Source: Serratia sp. UGAL515B_01
Lineage (GTDB): Bacteria > Pseudomonadota > Gammaproteobacteria > Enterobacterales > Enterobacteriaceae
DNA: 64,000 bases
Assembly (NCBI RefSeq): GCF_033095805.1
Contig: NZ_CP109901.1
Coordinates: forward strand, 186,001-250,000
Reading direction: 5' to 3'
The notes below the pieces were generated by a model that did no database searches, was not told the origin of the DNA, and was given only the letters and a program-made list of their open reading frames with translations. Below, piece by piece: positions 1-8,389 of this stretch (the stretch's first letter is position 1; each line of letters starts with the position of its first letter). The position numbers and the translations under genes are program-made.

Positions 1-1746
1 GCCCTGTTTGCGCTTTCGGTTGCCGTTGGGTTGACGCCGGAAATGTTGCCGATGATTGTGACTTCAACGCTGGCGAAGGGGGCGGTCAAACTTTCGCGTC
101 AGAAAGTGATAGTCAAGCGTCTGGATGCGATCCAGAATTTCGGCGCGATGGACATTCTGTGTACTGATAAAACCGGCACCCTGACTCAGGATAAGATCGT
201 ACTAGAACGCCATACCGATGTGTTTGGTGCCAATAGTGAGCGCGTGCTGCGCTATGCTTGGCTGAATAGCTTCTACCAAACCGGACTGAAAAATCTGCTG
301 GACGTGGCGGTGCTTAATTGTGCCGACGAAAGCAGGCAACCGGGTGCACTTGAGCATTACCAGAAAGTGGATGAGATCCCGTTCGATTTTGAACGCCGCC
401 GTATGTCGGTGGTCGTGGCGAAAGATGCGGAATATCACAAGCTGATCTGCAAAGGGGCGCTGGAGGAAATGTTGGGGATCTGTAGCCATGTGAGGCAGGA
501 AGAGCAAGTGATCCCGATAAGCGAGGTTCTGCTTACGCGTATTCGCCGCATTACCGACGATCTCAACCAGCAAGGATTACGCGTGGTGGCGGTGGCCAGT
601 AAAATTCTGCCAGCGCAAGTCCATGATTATGGTGTGGTGGATGAATCTGATCTGATCCTTGAAGGGTATATTGCTTTCCTCGATCCTCCCAAAGAGAGCA
701 CTGCTCCGGCATTGGCCGCGTTGAAACACAATGGCGTGACCGTCAAAATCCTCACCGGTGACAACGATTTGGTGGCGGCCAAGGTCTGTAAGGATGTGGG
801 ATTGGCGGCCGACTCTGTGCTACTCGGTAGCGAGATCGAACGGATGGATGACATCGTGTTGGCGCAGAAGGCGGCACGCACGACAGTATTTGCCAAGCTA
901 ACGCCGTTGCACAAAGAGCGTATCGTCCAGGTGCTACGCAAACAGGGCCACGTGGTAGGATTTATGGGGGACGGAATTAACGATGCCCCGGCGCTGCGTG
1001 CGGCGGACATTGGTATTTCGGTCGATTCAGCTGTGGATATAGCCAAAGAAGCTGCAGATATCATTTTGTTGGAAAAAAGCCTTATGGTACTGGAACAGGG
1101 GGTGATTGAAGGCCGTCGTACCTTTGCCAATATGCTTAAATACATCAAGATGACGGCCAGTTCCAACTTCGGCAACGTATTCAGTGTGTTGATTGCCAGT
1201 GCTTTTTTACCTTTCCTGCCGATGCTGCCATTGCATCTGTTGATCCAGAATCTGATGTACGATATTTCACAAATCGCTATCCCATTCGACAACGTCGATG
1301 ACGATCAGATCGCTAAGCCACAGCGCTGGAACTCCGGTGATTTAGGACGTTTTATGGTGTTTTTCGGGCCGATCAGTTCCATCTTTGATGTATTGACCTT
1401 CTGCCTGATGTGGTATGTGTTTAAGGCTAACACACCGGAAATGCAGACGCTGTTCCAGTCTGGCTGGTTTGTTGAAGGGTTGCTGTCGCAGACGCTGATC
1501 GTCCATATGATCCGCACGCGTAAAATCCCCTTTATCCAGAGCAGCCCCTCTTGGCCGCTGTGCATCATGACGCTGGCAGTGATCGCTACCGGGATCGGCC
1601 TAACCTTCTCGCCGCTGGCCGGGTTTCTGCAGTTGCAGGCGTTACCGCTTGGCTATTTCCCATGGCTGGTGGTGATCCTGGTGGGTTATATGGTACTGAC
1701 CCAGTGCGTAAAAGGCTGGTTTGTGCGCCGTTACGGCTGGCAATAA
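1..1746 (+). CDS. mgtA: Mg2+-importing P-type ATPase, 3' part (5' end outside window)
   Basis: This is the C-terminal 581 codons of an inner-membrane P-type ATPase that imports Mg2+ at ATP cost when Mg2+ is scarce. The frame is open from the first base, so the gene begins upstream; full MgtA proteins are about 900 residues. Visible are the phosphorylation motif CTDKTGTLTQDK (D at about residue 56 of this fragment), the nucleotide-domain TGDND, the hinge GDGINDAPALRAADIGISVD, and then a run of hydrophobic C-terminal helices. The VGLTPEMLPM segment is typical of the MgtA/MgtB branch. The neighbour ridA-pyrIB on the other strand matches the enterobacterial mgtA locus, which favours MgtA over MgtB. 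The regulatory leader lies outside the window. Confidence 0.93.
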   Translation, partial: ALFALSVAVGLTPEMLPMIVTSTLAKGAVKLSRQKVIVKRLDAIQNFGAMDILCTDKTGTLTQDKIVLERHTDVFGANSERVLRYAWLNSFYQTGLKNLLDVAVLNCADESRQPGALEHYQKVDEIPFDFERRRMSVVVAKDAEYHKLICKGALEEMLGICSHVRQEEQVIPISEVLLTRIRRITDDLNQQGLRVVAVASKILPAQVHDYGVVDESDLILEGYIAFLDPPKESTAPALAALKHNGVTVKILTGDNDLVAAKVCKDVGLAADSVLLGSEIERMDDIVLAQKAARTTVFAKLTPLHKERIVQVLRKQGHVVGFMGDGINDAPALRAADIGISVDSAVDIAKEAADIILLEKSLMVLEQGVIEGRRTFANMLKYIKMTASSNFGNVFSVLIASAFLPFLPMLPLHLLIQNLMYDISQIAIPFDNVDDDQIAKPQRWNSGDLGRFMVFFGPISSIFDVLTFCLMWYVFKANTPEMQTLFQSGWFVEGLLSQTLIVHMIRTRKIPFIQSSPSWPLCIMTLAVIATGIGLTFSPLAGFLQLQALPLGYFPWLVVILVGYMVLTQCVKGWFVRRYGWQ

Positions 1747-2039
1747 TAGGTAGACTCGCCTCTAATGTCTGTCAGACTCGACTAAAATACGCACTCAGCT
1801 CTATAGCCGGCTTTTCTGCGTGTACAGTGCCGTCTACCTAACATGGTTCGCGCCTTAGGTAGTGATTTCTGTGGTGTTGCGCAATATCGTACACAGGTAA
1901 AAGCTGAAATAGACTTCCTCTTTGACGGAATTTGAAACATCTTTGAATTGCTGCAAGAAGAAACAGGGGGAAACGATGCTGTTATGGAAAGGTATTGTGA
2001 CAACCTGAAAGTATGAATTTGCTATAAAAAGTAGGGCTA
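1747..2039. other. Intergenic region between mgtA and ridA (convergent), possible gene relic
   Basis: No established gene is visible. On the plus strand one frame from an ATG at 1843 runs to a TGA at 1933-1935, and the same frame continues open to a second TGA at 2014-2016 with protein-like composition (for example NIFELLQEETGGNDAV after the stop). It could be a small decayed gene or chance. I do not recognise the sequence and see no convincing ribosome binding site. Confidence 0.3.
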
Positions 2040-2061
2040 ACGGCCAGCCAAAGCTGGCCGT
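2040..2061 (-). terminator. Hairpin downstream of ridA
   Basis: A nearly perfect 9-bp stem (ACGGCCAGC / GCTGGCCGT) with a 4-nt loop lies about 20 bp past the ridA stop. Read on the minus strand it is followed by a T-rich stretch, but only after about 9 bp, so it is a plausible rather than classic intrinsic terminator. It also sits between convergent genes. Confidence 0.6.
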
Positions 2062-2079
2062 ATCAGATATCACACCGGA

Positions 2080-2466
2080 TTAGCGGCGAACAGCGATGGC
2101 TTCAATCTCGATTTTCACGTCTTTTGGTAGACGAGCCACTTCAACGCAAGAACGCGCCGGGAATGGTGCACTGTGCTGGTTGAAGAAGGCTTCGTAAGCG
2201 GCGTTTACGGTAGAGAAATCGTTCAGATCTTTCACGAAAACGGTAGTTTTAACGATATCTGCTACTTTCAGGCCTGCTGCTTCAACGATCGCTTTGACGT
2301 TTTCCAGTGATTGGCGAGTTTGAGCGGAAACGTCATCGGCAACGGCACCGGTTTTAGGATCGACAGGGATCTGGCCAGAAGTGATAATCATACTGCCCAG
2401 GTCAACGCCTTGTACGTAAGGACCAATGGCGGCTGGTGCGAGTTCAGTGCTGATATTACGTGACAT
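2080..2466 (-). CDS. ridA: 2-iminobutanoate/2-iminopropanoate deaminase RidA
   Basis: A 128-aa YjgF/YER057c/UK114-family enzyme that hydrolyses reactive enamine/imine intermediates released by PLP enzymes such as threonine dehydratase, protecting targets from 2-aminoacrylate damage in the cytosol. The family signature near the C terminus is present (PARSCVEVARLPKDVKIEIE), including the catalytic Arg of the PARS motif, and the length is exactly typical. It lies downstream of pyrI on the same strand with a 104-bp gap, as in E. coli. The minus-strand ATG is preceded by AGGAG (in ATCAGGAGATAAAATG). Nothing unusual is seen. Confidence 0.96.
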   Translation of the reverse strand: MSRNISTELAPAAIGPYVQGVDLGSMIITSGQIPVDPKTGAVADDVSAQTRQSLENVKAIVEAAGLKVADIVKTTVFVKDLNDFSTVNAAYEAFFNQHSAPFPARSCVEVARLPKDVKIEIEAIAVRR

Positions 2467-2570
2467 TTTATCTCCTGATATTCGTTGCTTTTGTACGTTC
2501 TAAGTAAGAAACGCCATTATAGAGAGTGACCGCCAGATTAATAGCGTCACTTCGAGCAAAATAGACGATC

Positions 2571-3035
2571 TTAGTCTGCCTGTAATACCACTTGATGCTC
2601 AAACTCTTTTTCGCAGTAACGGCATTTCAGATGCACTTCACCGGCATGAGATTTTACGCTAAAGCTAGAGTCTACGGGTTCACTGCGGCTAATGCAGTTA
2701 GTGTTAGGGCAAGTTAGTACGCTGTCGATACGATCGGGCAGACTGAGGGTCAATTTACGCACGACTTCATAGTTATCGATGCGGTTTACTGTCGCTTTTG
2801 GGGCATACATGGCCAATTGATTCGCCTGTTGCTCGGTCAGGAAAGTGTTCTCGATCTTGATCAGATCCTTGCGCCCAAGCTCTTTGGAAGGCAGGTTCAA
2901 ACCAATGGTAATACGCTGATCGGTTGCCGTCAGTTTGAAAAGTGACAACAGCTTAAAACCGACTTGTGCAGGAATATGGTCGATCACCGTACCGCATTTG
3001 ATCGCTTCAACCTGGAGTTTGTTATCGTGAGTCAT
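2571..3035 (-). CDS. pyrI: Aspartate carbamoyltransferase regulatory subunit PyrI
   Basis: A 154-aa subunit that binds ATP, CTP and UTP and allosterically controls aspartate transcarbamylase. The N-terminal nucleotide-binding domain is followed by the C-terminal zinc domain with four cysteines arranged as CPNTNC and CRYC, the site that contacts the catalytic chain. The gene starts 13 bp after the pyrB stop codon and is clearly the second gene of a pyrBI operon. Length and order match the enteric dodecameric (c6r6) enzyme. Confidence 0.97.
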   Translation of the reverse strand: MTHDNKLQVEAIKCGTVIDHIPAQVGFKLLSLFKLTATDQRITIGLNLPSKELGRKDLIKIENTFLTEQQANQLAMYAPKATVNRIDNYEVVRKLTLSLPDRIDSVLTCPNTNCISRSEPVDSSFSVKSHAGEVHLKCRYCEKEFEHQVVLQAD

Positions 3036-3048
3036 GACGGTTTCCTCC

Positions 3049-3984
3049 TTAAAGATCCAAATCTGCGTTTAATACCAGCGCCAACAGTGCCTGGCGGGCG
3101 AAAATACCGTTGCCTGCCTGCTGGAAATAGTGAGCGTACGGTGTTTTATCCACTTCTGTGGCAATTTCATCAATGCGTGGCAAGGGGTGTAGTACTTTCA
3201 AATTGTCGCGGGCACCGGCCAGATCGGGGGCGCGCAGTATGAACTGCGCCTTCACGTTTGCGTATTCGGAAGGGTCTAGACGCTCTTTTTGTACACGGGT
3301 CATGTAGAGAATATCCAACTCTGGGACGACTTCTTCAATGCTGCTATGGCGGCTAAAGGAAATGCCTTTTTCTTCCAGCGTTTTCAGGATATAGCACGGC
3401 ATAGCCAGGGCATCAGGTGCGATGAAAAAGAAGTGGTTACCTTCATACTTTGCCAGAGCTTGGGTGAGTGAATGCACCGTGCGGCCATACTTCAGATCAC
3501 CGACCATAGCGATATTGATATTGCTCAGGCGTCCCTGGGTTTCCTGGATGGTGAACAGGTCTAACAGCGTTTGCGTCGGATGTTGATTGGAACCGTCACC
3601 TGCGTTGAATACCGGGATACCACCTGAAAACTCGGCGGCCAGCCGTGAGGCCCCTTCTTGAGGGTGGCGTATTACAATGGCATCAACGTAGGTGCTGATT
3701 ACCGAGATGGTATCGGCCAGCGTTTCCCCTTTCTTGCCGAGTGAGGTGTTACTGCCGTCAGAAAACCCTACCACCGTAGCGCCCAATCGCTGAATGGCCG
3801 TCTCAAAAGATAGGCGGGTACGCGTAGAAGCCTCAAAGAAGCAGCTTGCGACCACTTTATGCTTGAGCAGTTCAGGCTGTGGATTGGCTTTCAGATTGGC
3901 GGCCGTGCGAAGCACCAGCTCCAGATCATCACGGCTTAAATCGTTAATAGAGATGATGTTTTTACGATATAGCGGGTTGGCCAT
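3049..3984 (-). CDS. pyrB: Aspartate carbamoyltransferase catalytic subunit PyrB
   Basis: A 311-aa enzyme that condenses carbamoyl phosphate with aspartate, the first committed step of pyrimidine synthesis. The carbamoyl-phosphate loop STRTRLSFE, the HPTQ motif and the HPLPR segment are present. An upstream in-frame GTG two codons earlier is possible, but the ATG at 3984 gives MANPLY, follows an AGGAG ribosome binding site at 8-nt spacing and reproduces the usual 311-residue length. It is the first structural gene after the pyrL leader and attenuator, so its expression should fall when UTP is plentiful. It is paralogous to the two ornithine transcarbamylases further along the window. Confidence 0.97.
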   Translation of the reverse strand: MANPLYRKNIISINDLSRDDLELVLRTAANLKANPQPELLKHKVVASCFFEASTRTRLSFETAIQRLGATVVGFSDGSNTSLGKKGETLADTISVISTYVDAIVIRHPQEGASRLAAEFSGGIPVFNAGDGSNQHPTQTLLDLFTIQETQGRLSNINIAMVGDLKYGRTVHSLTQALAKYEGNHFFFIAPDALAMPCYILKTLEEKGISFSRHSSIEEVVPELDILYMTRVQKERLDPSEYANVKAQFILRAPDLAGARDNLKVLHPLPRIDEIATEVDKTPYAHYFQQAGNGIFARQALLALVLNADLDL

Positions 3985-4197
3985 GTTCACTCTCCTCGAC
4001 TTGTGCCCTTGGCGCGGGGCTTTTCAATGTGTTATATCCGTCGCTTTTCAAGAGGCGGGCATTTTTGACCGTGTTGGTCGGCCGTCGTGAGGCCTCGCTC
4101 CTCCAAACTGGTACTTTTCGGCACTCAAAATGACTTCCTGACCTATGTATCTCTTACCTGCATCTTGAAGTAACTTGGATATGGCAATGCTACGGAC

Positions 4198-4225
4198 AAA
4201 AAAAAGCCCCTCAACGAGGGGCTTT
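4198..4225 (-). terminator. pyrBI transcription attenuator
   Basis: A 10-bp perfect stem (AAAGCCCCTC / GAGGGGCTTT) with a 3-nt loop is followed on the minus strand by eight T residues. It overlaps the stop codon of the pyrL leader. By the known pyrBI mechanism, low UTP slows RNA polymerase in the U-rich leader so that the translating ribosome keeps close and disrupts this hairpin, while high UTP lets it form and stop transcription before pyrB. Confidence 0.92.
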
Positions 4226-4324
4226 AAATGAATAGCAATGCAACAGGAGAAACAGTGGCAGTTTACCGCAAATGAGCAGCTGGTTTTGTCGGGTATGGCG
4301 AACAAAAAAACCATCTTTTTTCAT
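4211..4324 (-). CDS. pyrL: pyrBI operon leader peptide PyrL
   Basis: A 37-aa leader peptide whose stop codon (4211-4213) lies inside the attenuator stem-loop, the hallmark of ribosome-coupled UTP attenuation. The minus-strand ATG at 4324 has a strong AGGAG ribosome binding site 5 nt upstream. A seven-T run (coding for GFFV) lies just after the start and further T-rich codons follow (LFLLLHCYSF), giving the UTP-sensitive pausing tract. The peptide differs in sequence from that of E. coli (44 residues there, from memory), as expected because only translation of the region matters. Confidence 0.85.
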   Translation of the reverse strand: MKKDGFFVRHTRQNQLLICGKLPLFLLLHCYSFKAPR

Positions 4325-4349
4325 GCTTTCTCCTCGCAAATTGTCGGGC

Positions 4350-4376
4350 ATTATACTCGCGCTTTTTTCACTGCAA
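4350..4376 (-). promoter_or_regulatory. Probable pyrLBI promoter
   Basis: On the minus strand a perfect -10 element TATAAT (4350-4355) lies about 25 bp upstream of pyrL, with a -35-like TTGCAG (4371-4376) 15 bp further upstream. The initiating region just downstream (GCCCGAC) precedes the leader ribosome binding site. The -35 spacing is short, so that element is less certain than the -10. Confidence 0.7.
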
Positions 4377-4377
4377 G

Positions 4378-5239
4378 CGTTAAAACGGCACTTTTTTGCC
4401 TTTAGCAATCGATTGGTATAGGGGACCTATTAACATTAAGGATCTCTTTCAATCGGTGCTGTTTGTTGCTTATGTAGTATCCCTTAACAGCTGTGCTGTA
4501 TTGTCCGTTGTTTATTTTACCCACCTTCCTTTACGAATTACCTCTTACTTTGTGCCCAAATACTCGACAACAGCGCTTAAGTCAGTGGGAAAGCTTAAAA
4601 GTTACTTTGAGATAGTGGTAAAGATTAACGATAGGAAGATTCTGTCATTAATTATCCTATCCGCTCGCCAAGACATAAGATTGTTGACCGATTTTGTTTA
4701 CCTCAGTGACCAGGTTTGCCAAGTAAAGACTATGTCATGATATCCCCTGTGTGTAGTTAAACAGCTATGCTGAGTAGGAAATACCCCGATCTTGGTCAAT
4801 AATATTTTCTGATAGTCAAAGGGGAGCTTTGTAAGGTGAAGTTAATAATTTTAATAAAAATCAATATGATAAGTCGTTATTGATGTTCGCTTAAGGGGGA
4901 GGAGACACTCTGCCCACATCTGCAAGTGAAGATCCTCAATAGGAAGTAAAAACCATGCGGAATATTCCTAAACATTTGGATAAATAAGTGTTATCCACTG
5001 TTCATTTGTTTATTTGTTTAAATAATTATCTGTGAATTTTAAATTATTTGGTTTGAGTGACTTTTTATAACTATTCCTCTTGCTTTATTTTGGATTTATG
5101 ATTTTCCAGGACGTTTTTTGTGCTAATTATTACGAAATGTGATGCAGTACAAGAATATTAAATTCTATTTTGTTTTATTTATACGAATTTATTATTTTCA
5201 TGTTTGATTTATAAAAATGATAAGGGATAAGGGAACTGA
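4378..5239. other. Long AT-rich intergenic region upstream of the GH3 gene
   Basis: About 860 bp without a gene I can support. An open frame on the plus strand at 4396-4740 has no ribosome binding site, no recognisable domain and ordinary non-coding composition. From about 4800 onward the sequence becomes strongly AT-rich with many TTATT and ATTTA runs, consistent with an accessory-gene promoter region and possible H-NS binding. I see no clear operator. Confidence 0.5.
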
Positions 5240-7126
5240 ATGGGAAGACGTGGTATCGCGGCGATTGCTGTAGTCATGGCCGTGCTTGCGTTCAACAGTG
5301 CACTTGCACAATTGAGCATCAGCCAACAAGAGCCGTTATGGTCAGCCCCCAGAGAAAATGCTGTACAGATGGTCTCACAAATGACGACTCGGGAAAAAAT
5401 TGGTCAGGTCTTAATGCTGGACGTGCGTAACTGGGGCAAGAATGCAGCAGGTGAGCCGAAGAATGTCACGGTTTTGCCAGCAGAACTTGCCAAGGTCATC
5501 ACTGATTATCGCTTAGGCTCAGTGATCTTGTTCCGCGAAAATTTCATTAACACCCCACAAAGCTATCAACTGATACAAGATTTGCAGAAAGCCAGCTATC
5601 CATTGCCCCTGTTGATCAGTACCGACCAGGAAGGCGGCTACGTCACACGCCTGCGTGAAGGAACGGAAATGCCCGGCAATATGGCACTGGCGGCAACGCG
5701 CAATGAAAGTATGGCGCAGCGAGTGGGTGAAGTTCACGGTTCTGAGCTTAATGCACTGGGTGTACACATCAACTTTGCACCGGTTATGGATGTCAATACG
5801 AATCAAAATAATCCTGTTATTGGCGTCCGTTCGTTTGGTAGCAATATCGCATTAGTCGACAGTATGTCGGTAGCCTATATCAACGGATTGCATAAAAACT
5901 CCGTGTTAGCAACAGCAAAGCATTTCCCAGGTCATGGCAACGTGGCAACGGATTCTCACTTTGGTTTGCCACAGGTTTCTTATTCGGAAAGTGAATGGCG
6001 TCAAACGGATCTGTTACCTTTTAAGAATGCTATAGACAATGGCCTTGATGCGGTGCTGACTGCGCACATTATTGTGCCAGCGTTGGATGATACCAAAGTG
6101 ATCTCCAAAAAAGATGGTACGGAGATCGGGTTACCTGCCACATTATCCAAGAAAATCATTAGCGGTATTTTGCGTGATGAGCTCAAATTTAACGGGTTGG
6201 TCTTTACCGATGCGCTAGATATGGGGGCTATCGTTGATAATTTTGGCGTATCGGAAGCGACAGAAATGGCTTTGTTGGCAGGAAGCGATGTGCTTGTCAT
6301 GCCAATACATATCTGGGATAACCAAGGTATCGCCCAACTGGAAGAACTCTACCGCTATCTTGAAACTGAGAGTCAGAAAAAACCTGAGCTCGCAGCGCGG
6401 TTGCAGCAGGCAGCAACGCAGGTAGTCCAGACTAAACTGGCCAATAGGTTAACCCCTTACAACCCACATACCCTGGATTTTGCACAATCTGTTGTGGCTT
6501 CATCCGAGCATAAACGCTATGAGAAAGAAGTGGCTGAAAACGCCATCACTCTGATCAAAAACGACGGTTTATTGCCTTACCAACTTAAAGCAAAGAATAA
6601 CTTTTTGGTGATCTCCGATGAAAACGCGCGTAATAAGCTCGTCAGCAATGAGCTGCAAAGTATTGCCAGCGAACTTAATGGCAAACAGATCGCGGCAACC
6701 ATTTTAGCGTTTAAACTGGATGAAGACAGTTTGCCAAACGATCTGGCAAAGCGCATGCAAGCTAGCGATCTGGTGATATTGGTGACTTATAATCTAAAAG
6801 CCAAAAGCACAGCAGCGCAAAAAGTGATCGACCAAGCTGAGAAATTGAATAAACCAGTGGTGGTTATCTCCTCTCGTAATCCCTACGATATTGCTTATCT
6901 TGATAATGTTAAAGCCAATATAGCGATCTATGGTATCACAGGGTTTGATGTCACTAATAATAACCGCAACTCGCTTGAGGCAAATATTAAAGCAGGGATC
7001 AGAACGCTATTTAAAAACAATGATAATAATTTTGTGTTTAACACACCTAAAGGTAAATTACCTGTTGATATCAGAAATTCACAGGGCGATATTATTTACT
7101 CATTTGGACACGGTTTAACTTATTGA
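5240..7126 (+). CDS. Secreted glycoside hydrolase family 3 protein (NagZ-like beta-N-acetylglucosaminidase)
   Basis: A 628-aa exported two-domain GH3 enzyme. Residues 1-23 form a signal peptide ending at ALA-Q. The N-terminal TIM-barrel domain carries the N-acetylglucosaminidase signature KHFPGHGN (K227 to about 234) followed by DSHFGLP, whose His-Asp pair distinguishes NagZ-type enzymes from ordinary beta-glucosidases, and the nucleophile region FTDALDMG (D324). A C-terminal GH3 domain extends to residue 628, unlike the single-domain cytosolic NagZ of enterics (about 340 aa) and similar in length to Gram-positive secreted NagZ proteins. The likely substrate is beta-linked GlcNAc in peptidoglycan fragments or chitin-like glycans. 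It is followed 73 bp later by an OmpG-like porin, suggesting one exported sugar-scavenging unit. Confidence 0.85.
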   Translation: MGRRGIAAIAVVMAVLAFNSALAQLSISQQEPLWSAPRENAVQMVSQMTTREKIGQVLMLDVRNWGKNAAGEPKNVTVLPAELAKVITDYRLGSVILFRENFINTPQSYQLIQDLQKASYPLPLLISTDQEGGYVTRLREGTEMPGNMALAATRNESMAQRVGEVHGSELNALGVHINFAPVMDVNTNQNNPVIGVRSFGSNIALVDSMSVAYINGLHKNSVLATAKHFPGHGNVATDSHFGLPQVSYSESEWRQTDLLPFKNAIDNGLDAVLTAHIIVPALDDTKVISKKDGTEIGLPATLSKKIISGILRDELKFNGLVFTDALDMGAIVDNFGVSEATEMALLAGSDVLVMPIHIWDNQGIAQLEELYRYLETESQKKPELAARLQQAATQVVQTKLANRLTPYNPHTLDFAQSVVASSEHKRYEKEVAENAITLIKNDGLLPYQLKAKNNFLVISDENARNKLVSNELQSIASELNGKQIAATILAFKLDEDSLPNDLAKRMQASDLVILVTYNLKAKSTAAQKVIDQAEKLNKPVVVISSRNPYDIAYLDNVKANIAIYGITGFDVTNNNRNSLEANIKAGIRTLFKNNDNNFVFNTPKGKLPVDIRNSQGDIIYSFGHGLTY

Positions 7127-7199
7127 TTTTATTTTTTAACAATAAAGCCTATTAAGGAAGAAATGGGCTATAAATTGTTATTTATAGACAGGGTTTTTA

Positions 7200-8195
7200 A
7201 TGAAAAGATATTCGTTGGTATTAGTGTCTCTGGCATTTTTTGCATATCCTTTTTCTGCTGTAGCAAAAGTAGACGATCAAATTGAGGCTCAAGAGTTACA
7301 GGCGCTTCCATGGAAAATAAATTCTAATTTTTTTCTAGAAGTTGAGGATTTTAAAGGTCATAGAGTCAATGATGAGAGGGTTTTTGATAAAGTAAGCCCA
7401 GCGGTACAGCTGGGAATTAATAAACCTGACTCTAAGTGGAGCTACTTTATGGAATATAAGGTCTCCATGCGAAATTATACAACAAGCTATGAATCAATGC
7501 CGACCTCCTATAATCGCAATCGTCTGCAATTACAGGCTAATCGTAACCTGTATAAAGGGAATGATGGCGCCTTTACTATGAGCTTTGTCTACAGAAAAGA
7601 GTCGAATGATGTTAGAGAAGGGAAACCGCCTAAAAACGCCTATCATTCATATTGGTTGATCCCAAACGGTAGCTATCACTTTAACAAACAGTTGTCTTTT
7701 GTTTTCTGGGATGCCGGGTATTATTACGATAACACATTCTCTGGCCCTGATATCAACCAGTGGGAATGGGAAAGTGAGCATGGTTTTCAATACCAGTTTA
7801 ACGATAACTTCAAAGCCAAGTTGATGTACTACACTGATTGGACTTGGAACAGTAGTGGTAATAAAACGTGGGAGCAGAACCAGATTCGAGGGTATTTCCC
7901 TACTAAAATTAACGAGGAATGGAATATACAGCCCTATTTCCGTCTCTTCCTGAGTGAAAAAATCTATGATCCGCTGACGGGGGCGACAACCAATAGCGCA
8001 GATTTAGGAGGATTAAGACTCGGTTTGATCGTTAATTATAATTTTACATCTAAAGTAACGCTATGGAGTAACGTTGCGTGGGAAACAACCCACTGGGATA
8101 AATCCAAGAATAGTCAGGTTGTGCAAATTACTTATGGTGACAACAACCGATTGGACTTCCGTTTGTATTCCGTCGGCGTGACGTATTCCTGGTAA
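7200..8195 (+). CDS. OmpG-family monomeric outer-membrane porin
   Basis: A 331-aa beta-barrel protein with a signal peptide (cleavage after about residue 22, AVA-K). The rest alternates polar and aromatic residues in amphipathic strands and ends in an aromatic residue (GVTYSW), the usual outer-membrane insertion signal. Segments such as HGFQYQFNDNFKAKLMYY and the Q-I-R-G-Y-F-P stretch resemble E. coli OmpG (about 300 aa), a 14-stranded non-specific oligosaccharide pore. It lies between two exported glycosidase genes on the same strand, which suggests uptake of their products. KdgM-type oligogalacturonate porins are a less likely alternative, being shorter. Confidence 0.75.
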   Translation: MKRYSLVLVSLAFFAYPFSAVAKVDDQIEAQELQALPWKINSNFFLEVEDFKGHRVNDERVFDKVSPAVQLGINKPDSKWSYFMEYKVSMRNYTTSYESMPTSYNRNRLQLQANRNLYKGNDGAFTMSFVYRKESNDVREGKPPKNAYHSYWLIPNGSYHFNKQLSFVFWDAGYYYDNTFSGPDINQWEWESEHGFQYQFNDNFKAKLMYYTDWTWNSSGNKTWEQNQIRGYFPTKINEEWNIQPYFRLFLSEKIYDPLTGATTNSADLGGLRLGLIVNYNFTSKVTLWSNVAWETTHWDKSKNSQVVQITYGDNNRLDFRLYSVGVTYSW

Positions 8196-8389
8196 TTATT
8201 ATTTTTTGACCCAGGTTGCATGTTTATTGATTTTGTTGCTCATCTAGTCTGAAGCACTGCAATTAGCATTCATGCAACTTAAATTATTGAGAGTACCTAT
8301 GCTGAGATGAAAGTGGTTTGTTCCAGCATTTCATGCAGGGTATGGAACCCTGTTATTTTTTATTCTATCAATTGTTAAGGACTCTGTTC

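Noticed and set aside
4396..4740. A 114-codon open frame on the plus strand upstream of the GH3 gene
   Set aside because: It has no ribosome binding site, no recognisable domain, and starts inside the promoter side of pyrL; composition looks non-coding.
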